Part shown: one piece after another, positions 8,220 to 16,503 of the stretch | Position numbering within the stretch: position 1 is the stretch's first letter | Layout of the letters: the number at the start of each line of letters is the position of its first letter | Origin: Clostridiales bacterium | GTDB taxonomy: Bacteria > Bacillota > Clostridia > Oscillospirales > QAMX01 | Reading direction: 5' to 3' | NCBI GenBank assembly: GCA_012514045.1 | Contig: JAAZBA010000272.1 | Span: 1 to 28,619 of the forward strand | DNA length: 28,619 nt | The notes under the pieces: generated by a model | Databases searched by the model: none | Told to the model about the DNA's origin: nothing | What the model saw: only the letters and a program-made list of their open reading frames with translations | Made by a program: the position numbers and the translations under genes

Positions 8220-8271
8220 ATGGCGACACGCCGGCCGCCGCTTTCTTCACAACGACCGGAGCCTTCGCCAT
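8220..8271 (-). terminator. Possible terminator or attenuator between zinc-ribbon and deaminase genes
   Basis: On the minus strand ATGGCGA (8271-8265 side) and TCGCCAT (8226-8220) can pair around a GC-rich interior containing CCGG elements, followed by GTCGTTTTAT. The T-run is short and interrupted, so this could be a weak terminator that lets some transcripts continue into mtaD. Confidence 0.35.
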
Positions 8272-8328
8272 TATCTGAAATTTGTATTCGCAGTTGTTTC
8301 AAAACAGAGAGCACTTTCGCTTTGAAGA

Positions 8329-8874
8329 TTATTTCTTTTCTTCCTCACAGCACTCCTCTTCACAGGGGCACTTTTCCTCGCAGGATTCCTTGTCTTCAGG
8401 ACACTCTACTTCACAGGGGCACTCTGCCTCGCAGGATTCCTTGTCTTCGGGACACTCTTCCTCGCAAGGGCACTCTACATCACAGGGACATTCCTCTTCA
8501 CATTCCAGTTTTGTGCCGCAGGCAGGGCAGAAAGCGTAATCTTTTACATTTTCCTTGCCACAGCAGGGACATACCACGGAGTTCTTCAAATCGGCAAGCT
8601 CAGCCTTGAGATCTATGATAAGTTCCTTCTTACTATCGATGGAGGTGAGCAGGGAATCAATTGTCTCGTTGGACACCTCTTCCCCCGCGTGCACATCGTA
8701 CACAAGCCTACCAAGATCCTTGTAGATGGCATCAATCTCTGTGTTTGTATCAAATATTTTGATATTGAGCTTTGCCTGCTTCGCAACATCATCAGCCTTC
8801 TTACCGGCGGCTTTGCCGACAGAGATGGCTTTTTCTTTGATCATAGCGATATATTCCTTAATCTTTGCGTCCAT
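8329..8874 (-). CDS. Zinc-ribbon protein with a Cys/Glu-rich C-terminal tail
   Basis: 181 aa. Residues 1-100 are helical and charged (KIKEYIAMIKEKAISVGKAA start; an IDAIYKDLGRLVYDV helix follows). A zinc ribbon comes next: CPCCGKENVKDYAFCPACG, with four paired Cys. The last 55 residues are almost only Cys, Glu, Asp, Pro and Lys, with repeated ECPEDKESCE and CPCE units, about 20 Cys in all. The helical part plus ribbon is common in Firmicutes proteins of unknown function; the tail is not usual. Metal binding by the tail is an inference. AAAGGAG precedes ATG 8874, and a good promoter lies at 8916-8944. No partner is evident. Confidence 0.85.
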   Translation of the reverse strand: MDAKIKEYIAMIKEKAISVGKAAGKKADDVAKQAKLNIKIFDTNTEIDAIYKDLGRLVYDVHAGEEVSNETIDSLLTSIDSKKELIIDLKAELADLKNSVVCPCCGKENVKDYAFCPACGTKLECEEECPCDVECPCEEECPEDKESCEAECPCEVECPEDKESCEEKCPCEEECCEEEKK

Positions 8875-8915
8875 ATTTTTTCTCCTTTATTTATAATGTT
8901 TTTGTCTATACCTAT

Positions 8916-8944
8916 ATTATATAACGAACAACCTCAAAAAGCAA
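8916..8944 (-). promoter_or_regulatory. Sigma-A-type promoter of the zinc-ribbon gene
   Basis: On the minus strand TTGCTT (8944-8939) and TATAAT (8921-8916) are separated by exactly 17 nt. The -10 is consensus and the -35 matches at four of six positions. Transcription would start near 8909, giving a leader of about 35 nt containing the AAAGGAG site. Confidence 0.75.
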
Positions 8945-8979
8945 TAGAAAACATGTAAATTCAAGCACTGTTTATCATT

Positions 8980-9927
8980 TTATTTTCCGATAAACTCCCG
9001 CAGAAGGGATTCTTCCGGCACATTATTCCGGGAAATCGGCTCAAATCTTTTTATTTCACAGGTCAGGTTTTCCATGTTATGACGGTAGCCCATGTACTCT
9101 CCCGACACAAGAAGATTGGAAAACTCCTCATCAATCAGCGGCGCGTAAACTCCAAGCTCATACTCCATAGTGGTGTCGATTACGATATCCGCTCTCCATT
9201 TGTTTGGCATAATATGTTCCAGTTCGCCTTTTATTACGCTTTCCCAAAGACCGAGGGTTCTCTCAAAGCTCGCGCCTCTTGTTCTCTTGTCCCGGAGACT
9301 GCGCCTAAGGAAACGTATTGACTCCGGCTGGATTATAATGCTGCCTCCGTTGGTGACTCTCATTCTTGGGCTTACATATATCCCTATGGGACGGTGGCAC
9401 ACTTTTTCGATAAACATACAGTTTAGTGCGTGAATGCCTTCAAAGATCACCACCTCATCTGTGTTAATGCGAAGTGCTTTTGTCTCCTTCTTCCTTAAGC
9501 CTGTGAGGAAGTCGTACTCCGGTACCTCGATTGTGGCATTCGTCGACAGCGCTTCTATATGGTTTTGCAGAAGTGGGATATCAAGTCTTAAGGGCGACTC
9601 AAAGTCAACGCCCTCTATAACATCACACCTGCTCAGGAAATAATTGTCCATAGAGAGCATATGGGCTTTTATTCCTATTTTCTCAAGGGCATCTGACAAC
9701 TTTTCCGCGCTGGTTGTCTTTCCGGAACCGGAAGGACCGGAGAGCATTACCACCCTTGCGTCATTGATTTTCGAAGCGATATACTCCGCCGTGTAGTCTA
9801 TATCGTTTTTATAGTCCTCTTCGGTTTCCAGGATAAAGCCTTCAAGATCCTTGCGAACTCTGCGGTTGATGTGCTCAAGGCTTTTATAGTTGCGGTACAA
9901 TCTGTCCAACTTGCCGGTTGTCCTCAT
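8980..9927 (-). CDS. Uridine-kinase-like P-loop kinase
   Basis: 315 aa. The Walker A motif GPSGSGKTT is at residues 64-72, followed by HMLSMDNYFLSR, ESPLRLDIPLLQ and EVVIFEGIHALN, the order seen in uridine kinase/phosphoribulokinase proteins. A 60-residue helical N-terminus precedes it. The sequence resembles the kinase half of the larger Clostridial nucleoside kinases that carry an N-terminal TGS-like region, which is missing here. Likely reaction: ATP-dependent phosphorylation of a nucleoside, substrate not assignable. AGGAGG lies 7 nt before ATG 9927. It is 22 bp downstream of the deacetylase gene and probably the last gene of that operon. Confidence 0.82.
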   Translation of the reverse strand: MRTTGKLDRLYRNYKSLEHINRRVRKDLEGFILETEEDYKNDIDYTAEYIASKINDARVVMLSGPSGSGKTTSAEKLSDALEKIGIKAHMLSMDNYFLSRCDVIEGVDFESPLRLDIPLLQNHIEALSTNATIEVPEYDFLTGLRKKETKALRINTDEVVIFEGIHALNCMFIEKVCHRPIGIYVSPRMRVTNGGSIIIQPESIRFLRRSLRDKRTRGASFERTLGLWESVIKGELEHIMPNKWRADIVIDTTMEYELGVYAPLIDEEFSNLLVSGEYMGYRHNMENLTCEIKRFEPISRNNVPEESLLREFIGK

Positions 9928-9949
9928 CGACTGCCTCCTTTATTTGAAG

Positions 9950-11056
9950 CTAATTTATGTTTCCCGCGCTCTTTACCAGCGATTTGAAGGTGGACAGGGT
10001 TGTACTGCGGGAGACTCTTATTCTGTTTATTTCATAGGGCTTGTCGTCGGTTACGTAGATACCGCCTTGCTTTTTAAGCCCGTATTCGTAATATTCTTCC
10101 ATTGCTACTGTGACAGCCTGATTGAATTCTCCGTTGGGATACGCCAGCACAAAGGGGATTTTCCCCGTCAATCGGGCTAAATTCATCTTTGAGTCGTTCA
10201 GCTCTCGAAGAAGCGCGGTTTCTTTTAACGATACCATGCTTGGATGGGTGGAGGTATGGCTTTGGATTGAGACAAGGCCAGAATCGCTCATCTCCTTTAT
10301 TTGCTCCGCCGTAAGCATGTTTTTTCCGCCTACTGAATCGGTTATCACAAATATCGTGGCCTTTGCGTTGTATTTCTTGAGAATCGGGAAGAGATCTGTA
10401 TAATTGTCTTCGTATCCGTCGTCAAATGTCAGCATGACGGGCTTTTCTATTTTGTCAATGTTGGGCAGATCCTCAAAGGTTACAGTGTTGAAGCCGTTTT
10501 CCGCAAGGTATTTTATCTGCGCCTCCATGTCAGAGGGACGCATAAACAGTTCCTTCAATCCCCAGGGCTTTTCGTTTACCGCATGATACATCAGAATTGG
10601 TACACTAATTTTTCTATCCTTCGGCAAACCCGTAGGAGCCGTAGAAAGGTACAGCTTGCTGTTTTCACGGTCGTACATCGTCCTTGCACACATCATCTCT
10701 CCGAGAGAAATTATGGGCACATACAGCTGCCTGTCTTTTATAACGGGCTTTGCCGGGAGCATCCAAGCGCGCCCTCCGCAGGCTACATGAAGGTTGCTGC
10801 GCCTTAGCTTTATAGTTTTTTCTCCCAGCTGGACTATCGCCATCTGCTCACTGTGTACATATCTCAGCTTTGCCCCGAGTAATCCGGCAAAGCGTTCCAG
10901 CGGTACCATGGGGATATCGCCGTCCTCAGTCTTATACAGTACAACGTCACCGGAAAGAGATGAAAGCTTTCCATCGAGGATTATATCCATTTCCGCGGCA
11001 TACACAAATGAGGAAAGGATTATAACGAAAGCGAGGATAAGGATGAGTTTCTTCAT
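9950..11056 (-). CDS. Exported polysaccharide deacetylase with copper-amine-oxidase-like N-terminal domain
   Basis: 368 aa. A signal peptide covers residues 1-20 (cleavage likely after FVYA). Residues about 28-138 match the copper-amine-oxidase N-domain type used by many Firmicute surface proteins (MVPLERFAGLLGAKL; LYVPIISLGEMM). The NodB deacetylase domain follows from about 150: TFDDGYED at 210-217 with catalytic and metal-binding Asp212/Asp213, and the HTSTH metal motif with His267 and His271. It probably removes acetyl groups from a cell-wall or surface polymer outside the membrane. GAGGT precedes ATG 11056. It sits in an operon with a two-component system, a lipoprotein and an ECF S-component. 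Confidence 0.88.
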   Translation of the reverse strand: MKKLILILAFVIILSSFVYAAEMDIILDGKLSSLSGDVVLYKTEDGDIPMVPLERFAGLLGAKLRYVHSEQMAIVQLGEKTIKLRRSNLHVACGGRAWMLPAKPVIKDRQLYVPIISLGEMMCARTMYDRENSKLYLSTAPTGLPKDRKISVPILMYHAVNEKPWGLKELFMRPSDMEAQIKYLAENGFNTVTFEDLPNIDKIEKPVMLTFDDGYEDNYTDLFPILKKYNAKATIFVITDSVGGKNMLTAEQIKEMSDSGLVSIQSHTSTHPSMVSLKETALLRELNDSKMNLARLTGKIPFVLAYPNGEFNQAVTVAMEEYYEYGLKKQGGIYVTDDKPYEINRIRVSRSTTLSTFKSLVKSAGNIN

Positions 11057-11092
11057 GGCTTAACCTCTAATAACAGAGAATTATTAAGGAAA

Positions 11093-11656
11093 TCAGAATA
11101 CTCTCGCCTTTTTCAGAATCTTTACCACAAATACCGTGATAATGAAGTCTAAGCAGCTGTGAACCATTGTTCCCACACCTACGAGAAGGACTATTCCATA
11201 GCCAAAAGATGAAGTATAGAAGCCTTCGGAAAGCGCGCCGCTGAAATAAAAAGGCAGCGTTACGATTACCTCCATCACTCCGTGGATTACCGCTAAAACA
11301 AGACAGAGAATGACAAGTTTCTTGTGCTCCGATGGGGATATAGTCTTTATCTTAATGATATACGCTCCGATGAGAGCGAATACTATATGGCTCAGCGCTC
11401 TTACAGCTATCACCACCGGCATTCCGGAAAGAAGGAAGCCCAGAGCGGTACCGATCGACACTATAAGCGCAGATACGGGTGAGATGAACATGGAAATCAT
11501 GACAGGCACATGGGAAGCCAAGGTAAATGACGCCGGTTCAAGCACTATCTTGAAGGGTGGCTGCATTACCAAAGGGATAAGAATTCCCAGGGCTGTTAAA
11601 AGAGCGGACGCAACAAGGCTTTTTGTATTGAGCATTCTGTTTTTGTTCACGGACAT
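11093..11656 (-). CDS. ECF transporter S-component, niacin (NiaX)-like
   Basis: 187 aa with about six hydrophobic helices. The segment LVASALLTALGILIPLVMQ, then ASFTLASHVPVMISMFISP and GTALGFLLSG, resembles substrate-binding S-components of the niacin NiaX group as I know them. S-components bind a vitamin in the membrane and use shared EcfA/EcfT energising subunits, which are not in this window. The substrate assignment is from memory of the family and is less certain than the fold. ATG 11656 has AGAGGAAG about 11 nt upstream. It lies 28 bp after the GerMN gene. Confidence 0.65.
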   Translation of the reverse strand: MSVNKNRMLNTKSLVASALLTALGILIPLVMQPPFKIVLEPASFTLASHVPVMISMFISPVSALIVSIGTALGFLLSGMPVVIAVRALSHIVFALIGAYIIKIKTISPSEHKKLVILCLVLAVIHGVMEVIVTLPFYFSGALSEGFYTSSFGYGIVLLVGVGTMVHSCLDFIITVFVVKILKKARVF

Positions 11657-11684
11657 TGAAAATTACACTTCCTCTGTATATATG

Positions 11685-12578
11685 TTAGCTTGGTTTTATC
11701 GGATCCCTTGGCACTCCCGCCTCGTCTGTAATATATCTACCATCGATGAGAAAGGATACGGCATCAATCTCCTCGAGTTCACAAAGGGAATTAACGACTG
11801 ATTCCACCGTCAGATTCTTTCCGTCCTCCGTACGCAGGAACAGCTGCGTAAAGTCGCCGGAAAGGTTAAGATAACATATATCTTTGTCGATATACGAAGA
11901 TATTGTCTGGGTATCCCTGTTTATGAACTCCACTTCCCCCTGCTCGCTCAGTTTTATAAGCTCTCGGATTACGACCTCTGTCAATGGAGTGTCCACTGTT
12001 GCAACGGCGGTGGTTTCCGTTACCATAAGCTTGGAAGGGTTCTCCGGTGAAGGGTGGTGGAGCTTTAAAGTGTGCTGGGTGATACGCAGGGAGGATGACG
12101 TTAAAATCACGTCCGAGGGACGAAGGATTCCCGACGGAAGCCCGCCTGGAAGGGAATCGGAGGTTATTACCACTCCATCGATATTCTCAAGAGCGCAAAG
12201 AGACAAAACTATGCAGTAGTCACCAATTGTCTTGTCTATGCCCGTAAGAGTGTCGTAGGAACCGCCCAGCTCCACCGCAGCGATGTTGTTATTGCCGACG
12301 TATTCGTCGTGAAAGGTGACGGATTCTATCGTTGTGTTTCTTGGGAACACGCTTTCCATGTTCTCGTCCTGAGGCTGGGTCAGCACATATTTAAGCACCG
12401 TCCTTACCAGTTCCTCTCCCTCGCATTCCAGGATATTGTACTGCTTAAACTCTATACTGCGGGACAGGCTATCTGACATGTAGGCAACCTTTATTCTCAT
12501 GGTGTTCTCCTGAGAGGTACAGGCAGTGAAAAGAAGAAATAACGCAAGGAGCGCAGAGAGAATTATTCTTTTTATCAC
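11685..12578 (-). CDS. GerMN-domain lipoprotein
   Basis: 297 aa. The N-terminus is a lipoprotein signal with lipobox LFTAC (Cys20). Two GerMN-type modules follow, about 45-160 and 195-285, each with a VESVVNSL/VRTVLKYV-like helix and a strand such as DKDICYLNLSGDF. GerMN domains occur in the spore germination protein GerM and in envelope lipoproteins placed beside sensor kinases. Its ATG overlaps the stop of the kinase gene by 4 bp (ATGA), indicating coupled translation. A role as an extracytoplasmic modulator of that kinase, as LpqB is for MtrB in actinobacteria, is inference only. Confidence 0.82.
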   Translation of the reverse strand: MIKRIILSALLALFLLFTACTSQENTMRIKVAYMSDSLSRSIEFKQYNILECEGEELVRTVLKYVLTQPQDENMESVFPRNTTIESVTFHDEYVGNNNIAAVELGGSYDTLTGIDKTIGDYCIVLSLCALENIDGVVITSDSLPGGLPSGILRPSDVILTSSSLRITQHTLKLHHPSPENPSKLMVTETTAVATVDTPLTEVVIRELIKLSEQGEVEFINRDTQTISSYIDKDICYLNLSGDFTQLFLRTEDGKNLTVESVVNSLCELEEIDAVSFLIDGRYITDEAGVPRDPIKPS

Positions 12579-13939
12579 GTCTCCACCTCTCCCTCCGTTT
12601 CGCCCGAAAAGATGGGGAAAGCAATGGTAAACCGGGAACCGCAGGGATGTCTGTTTTCAGCCCAGACTGTGCCTCCGAACTGTTCCACCGTTGTTTTTAC
12701 TATGGAAAGACCAAGTCCCGTACCTCCGGTTTCTCTTGATCTGGCTTTATCAACTCTGTAAAAGCGCTCGAAAACCTTTTCTAGCTCTCCGTGAGGCATA
12801 CCTATGCCCGTGTCGTCCACGATACAGTAGACCTTGTCGTCCTTTATATATGTGTAAACCACTACGCTGCCGCCCTTTACGTTGTACTTTAGAGCGTTTT
12901 CCATGAGGTTGAACACAGCCTGATATATGCCGTCCTCCTCCGCCAACACAATGCAGCCATCGGACAGCTCGCAGCGTACATCTATGTCAAGATGCTCAGC
13001 CATGGGCTCCAACATATAGCTTGCTCTGTCCACGATATAGGACATATCAACTCTCGTAAGGCTTGTCTGGACCTTTACATCTGATCTTGTTAGCAACAGA
13101 AGCCTTTCCGTTATTCTTGTAAGGCGTGTTATCTCCTGACTTATGTCGCCCAAGAATTCCTGAACTTCCTCTATGCTCATGTTTTCATTCTGCACCACCG
13201 AGTCGGCAAGCAGTTTTATGGAGGCAAGGGGTGTTTTAAGCTCATGGGACGCATTTGACACAAACTGTCTTCGTCCGTCCTCTGTCTTCTGCAGTCTGTC
13301 GGTCAGGTCGTTAAATTCCACTGCCAGCGTACTCAACTCGTCTCTGCCACCAACCTCAGCTCTGTAGCTGTACTCTCCCTCTCGGATTCGTCCCATGGCG
13401 GTTATAAGTCTTGCCACTCTGCGCCTTAGGAGCAAGGAAAAGGCAAGGGCGATGGTTACTGCTATGAATGACACAACAATGCTTGTGGTGCGCAGATAGA
13501 ACTGCATATTGAGCAGAAGCTGAGCCTGCTCCGCGTCGTACTCGTACATGTACACTATGCCCAGAGCCTGGGAGGAGTACACAATCGGCACTGCGGCGGT
13601 GGAGATAAACGCGCCTTTGGAGTATTCGCAGCGGAACACATCATATCCCATAAGCGCCCTGTACCCTTCGGAGAAGAGCATATACTTCCCCACTGTAGAG
13701 CTCTGCTGGTTGTTGTCGTATATCACGAGACCATCTGTATTAGATACGATTAGCCTCGTGCCATCGTATACGTCGAGGATCTCCATGACAGAGTTTACCT
13801 GCTCAATATCAAGGGACTTGAGGGAAGAGAGACTGTTGGCAACGATATTTGTTGTCTTCAGAATATCTCCCCTCTTGGAATCCACAATCATCTGCTGGGT
13901 CGTGAGCACCGGGAAGGTGTTCACGAGGGTAAGCACCAC
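12575..13939 (-). CDS. Sensor histidine kinase with HAMP domain; N-terminus unresolved
   Basis: 454 aa counted from GTG 13939. Domains: a sensor region outside the membrane (to about 148), second membrane helix at 152-171, HAMP at 172-222, HisKA with FVSNASHELKTPL (His232), N-box LMENALKYN, and ATP-binding IVDDTGIGMP and GGTGLGLSIV. It forms a pair with the OmpR-type regulator immediately upstream. GTG 13939 would cut the first membrane helix in half: the same frame stays open back to 14050 and encodes LRSYFGSLRFKLTAIIAII directly before it, typical of a kinase N-terminus. No ATG, GTG or TTG exists in that open stretch, so either a rare start is used or one base is missing near 14000. Biochemical signal unknown. 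Confidence 0.85.
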   Translation of the reverse strand: MVLTLVNTFPVLTTQQMIVDSKRGDILKTTNIVANSLSSLKSLDIEQVNSVMEILDVYDGTRLIVSNTDGLVIYDNNQQSSTVGKYMLFSEGYRALMGYDVFRCEYSKGAFISTAAVPIVYSSQALGIVYMYEYDAEQAQLLLNMQFYLRTTSIVVSFIAVTIALAFSLLLRRRVARLITAMGRIREGEYSYRAEVGGRDELSTLAVEFNDLTDRLQKTEDGRRQFVSNASHELKTPLASIKLLADSVVQNENMSIEEVQEFLGDISQEITRLTRITERLLLLTRSDVKVQTSLTRVDMSYIVDRASYMLEPMAEHLDIDVRCELSDGCIVLAEEDGIYQAVFNLMENALKYNVKGGSVVVYTYIKDDKVYCIVDDTGIGMPHGELEKVFERFYRVDKARSRETGGTGLGLSIVKTTVEQFGGTVWAENRHPCGSRFTIAFPIFSGETEGEVET

Positions 13940-14030
13940 AACGACAATAATCGCAATAATGGCTGTAAGCTTAAAGCGCAGACTGCCGAAGTAGGACCTT
14001 AATACATCACCACTGTCGCGCCTTAAGGCA

Positions 14031-14714
14031 TTACTGCTTGAAATAGTAACCTACCCCCCACTTGGTGAGCACATACTCGGGCTGAGCGGGATTGAGCTCA
14101 ACCTTTTCCCTGAGGTGACGGATGTGAACGTCTACGGTTCTAATGTCTCCGGGATATTCATAGCCCCATACAAGGTTCAAGAGGTTCTCCCTTGAGTATA
14201 CTCTTCCGGGGTTCTTCATGAACAGCTCCAGAAGATCGAATTCCTTCACTGTGAGTACCGCGGTATTTCCACCTACGCTGACACTTCTCGCCACCGTGTC
14301 GATCTCCAGATTGCCTCTTGTCACTATGTGGCCTGTGTCCTTATTCTCGCTCTGCCCGGCGCGGCGAAGGATAGCTCTGATTCTCGCCTTCAGCTCAATG
14401 ATATTGAAAGGCTTCGTGATATAGTCATCCGCTCCGTATTCAAAGCCGATGAGCTTATCCGTATCCTCGCTCTTGGCAGTCAACATGATAACCGGGACGT
14501 TTGTGAATTCACGCACCCGGCGGCAAACCTCAAGCCCGTCAATCTTCGGAAGCATGAGATCCAGCAGGATTAGATCGAAATTGTTTTCCCTTATTATGCG
14601 CAGCGCGTCCTCGCCGTCATAGGCTACATCAACTGTATAACCATCATTCTCGAGGTTAAATTTGATGCCTTTGACCAGCAACTTTTCATCATCAACGACC
14701 AGTATCTTTAACAT
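14031..14714 (-). CDS. OmpR/PhoB-family response regulator
   Basis: 227 aa. The receiver domain covers 1-120 with acidic pocket DDE at 8-10, phospho-acceptor Asp52 (LLDLMLP), switch LTAKSED and Lys of DYITKPF. The winged-helix DNA-binding domain covers about 130-227 (EFDLLELFMKNPGRVYSREN; RTVDVHIRHLREK; GVGYYF). It is most like WalR/PhoP-type regulators. It is first in a minus-strand operon with its kinase, GerMN lipoprotein, S-component, deacetylase and kinase-like gene, suggesting envelope control. The ribosome site is weak (GTGAGA). No convincing promoter of its own was found in 14715-14796. Confidence 0.9.
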   Translation of the reverse strand: MLKILVVDDEKLLVKGIKFNLENDGYTVDVAYDGEDALRIIRENNFDLILLDLMLPKIDGLEVCRRVREFTNVPVIMLTAKSEDTDKLIGFEYGADDYITKPFNIIELKARIRAILRRAGQSENKDTGHIVTRGNLEIDTVARSVSVGGNTAVLTVKEFDLLELFMKNPGRVYSRENLLNLVWGYEYPGDIRTVDVHIRHLREKVELNPAQPEYVLTKWGVGYYFKQ

Positions 14715-14796
14715 TTTTTCTCACAGTCCGGCATACCGGACCATGCCTCCTCTCACTGTATATTATTAATTTTAAAGCTATATTACCGCTTGCTTA

Positions 14797-14825
14797 TTGA
14801 CAAAAACAGGATATTAAGGTAGAAT
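14797..14825 (+). promoter_or_regulatory. Sigma-A-type promoter for the dacF operon
   Basis: A perfect TTGACA (14797-14802) is separated by 17 nt from TAGAAT (14820-14825). Transcription would start near 14832, leaving an untranslated leader of about 155 nt before ATG 14989. The leader is A/T-rich with several short palindromes but no structure I recognise. The whole 274-bp gap to the divergent regulator holds nothing else I can support. Confidence 0.8.
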
Positions 14826-14988
14826 TTTACGTACGGGAACTGCACATAACAATCTTCCCAATATTAAAATACCCCTTATACCTTATTCTACCACATATCT
14901 GCGTAAAATGAAACATCAATTTTAATATTTTTAAGCCCAAAACCTGAATTTTTCGAAAAATTTTCCTGTATCAGCCAAGGAGGACATT

Positions 14989-16470
14989 ATGCGCCGGAAT
15001 TTATTTAGACTTTTATCCCTGCTCCTTATACTTATGCTTCTGTTTGCCTGCTTCCCTGCCCACAGCGTGGGGGATGAGGCTAAAAAAGAAGAGTCTGCTG
15101 CTCCACAGGAGAATGAGAATGCGTCACCGGTAATTGGTTATGTTTACACTCCAACCAACTATATTTACAGAATCAAAGCTTCCGACGGTAAGGAGTTTGT
15201 TATAAAGCCTCCTAAGATTTATGGTAACGAGCCGAATCTCACATGCAACACGGCTCTTCTCTTTGAAAGCACATCAAATCAGCTTATATTTGCCAAAGAT
15301 CCAGACAAGAGGATTTTCCCCGCCTCCACCACAAAGCTTATGACAGCGCTGTTGGCGGTTGAAAACTGCCGCCTTGACGAAATCGTCACCGTTACAAAGT
15401 CTGCCCTCAGTCAGGTTCCTAAAAGTTCTTCTCTGGCGGGGCTCAAAGCGGACGAAAAGATGACCATGGAGAACATGCTCAAGTGCCTCCTTGTACCCTC
15501 CGGGAACGATGCAGCCAATGTTATCGCTGAACATGTCTCGGGAAGCGTGGACGCTTTTGTGGAGCTTATGAACAAGCGTTCCGCAGAGCTGGGCTGCAAG
15601 GACACCAACTACCGCAATCCCTCCGGCTTCCACGACGAAGATCATTACACCACTGCTCTTGATTTACTTGTCGTCACGTTGGAGGCTTGCAAGTATCCGG
15701 CGATCACGGAGATCTGCGCCGCCGCTCAGGTATCCGTTCCGGCCAATGATGTGGTTAAAGAGGAACGGTACTTCAATAACACAAACTTCCTTATCAGCCG
15801 TCACAAAGTCAGCGATTACATCTACAACCACGCCACCGGCTTAAAAACAGGCAGCACGACCCCTGCCGGTCAGTGTCTTGTAGCCACGGCAGAGAAAGGT
15901 GATATGAAGCTTATCAGCATTGTCATGGGCGCTCAAAATGACACCTCCGGCAAGCAGATAAAATTGACCCACTTCTCCGAATCCCGCAAGCTTCTTGAAT
16001 GGGGCTTCAACAACTTCGTGCGAAAGGAGCTTGTAAGCACCTCCCAGGTGCTGGCAGAAGTGAAAGTAGAGCTTGCCATGGACAAGGACTATGTGGTGCT
16101 CCATCCCACAAAATCGGTCAGCGAGCTGATGCACAGATATGAAAAGCCGGATACGGCGGATGTCAAACTTAAGCTGGAGGAGTCCATAACCGCGCCTGTG
16201 GAAAAGGGTACAGTGCTGGGGACGGCTACCATAACATACAATAACAAGGAATACGGAACAGTGGATCTTGTAGCTATGAACGATGTACAACTCTCAGAAG
16301 TTCTATACTACATCAACGAGGCGGAGGAAGCGATAAAGCAGGACTGGGTTAAGGTCACCTTCAAGTATGCCATTATCGTACTTGCGGTGTTCATCGTTTA
16401 CATGATTATCTACAACATCTACAGAAAGAAAAAGGCGGAAAAGGCCCGCCGCAAAAGAAGATACAGATAG
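14989..16470 (+). CDS. dacF: D-alanyl-D-alanine carboxypeptidase (class C-type low-molecular-weight PBP, DacF-like)
   Basis: 493 aa. A signal peptide (residues 1-26) is followed by a low-complexity linker. The peptidase S11 motifs are complete: STTK at 113-116 (catalytic Ser113, Lys116), SGN at 171-173 and KTG at 286-288. A beta-rich C-terminal domain follows, then a membrane helix at about 457-478 and a very basic cytoplasmic tail (RKKKAEKARRKRRYR). The enzyme trims the terminal D-Ala from peptidoglycan stem peptides. AAGGAGG precedes ATG 14989. Membrane attachment by a true helix rather than the amphipathic C-terminal anchor of E. coli PBP5 is notable. It is followed 33 bp later by a YesN-type regulator. 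Confidence 0.92.
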   Translation: MRRNLFRLLSLLLILMLLFACFPAHSVGDEAKKEESAAPQENENASPVIGYVYTPTNYIYRIKASDGKEFVIKPPKIYGNEPNLTCNTALLFESTSNQLIFAKDPDKRIFPASTTKLMTALLAVENCRLDEIVTVTKSALSQVPKSSSLAGLKADEKMTMENMLKCLLVPSGNDAANVIAEHVSGSVDAFVELMNKRSAELGCKDTNYRNPSGFHDEDHYTTALDLLVVTLEACKYPAITEICAAAQVSVPANDVVKEERYFNNTNFLISRHKVSDYIYNHATGLKTGSTTPAGQCLVATAEKGDMKLISIVMGAQNDTSGKQIKLTHFSESRKLLEWGFNNFVRKELVSTSQVLAEVKVELAMDKDYVVLHPTKSVSELMHRYEKPDTADVKLKLEESITAPVEKGTVLGTATITYNNKEYGTVDLVAMNDVQLSEVLYYINEAEEAIKQDWVKVTFKYAIIVLAVFIVYMIIYNIYRKKKAEKARRKRRYR

Positions 16471-16503
16471 TTTTATAATCGACAACACAAAAGGAGGTGC
16501 TGA

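Noticed and set aside
8220..8609. Plus-strand ORFs opposite the Cys/Glu tail
   Set aside because: Their His/Arg- and Ser/Gln-rich repeats are the antisense reading of the Cys/Glu codons; the minus-strand gene has a promoter, a ribosome site and a zinc ribbon.
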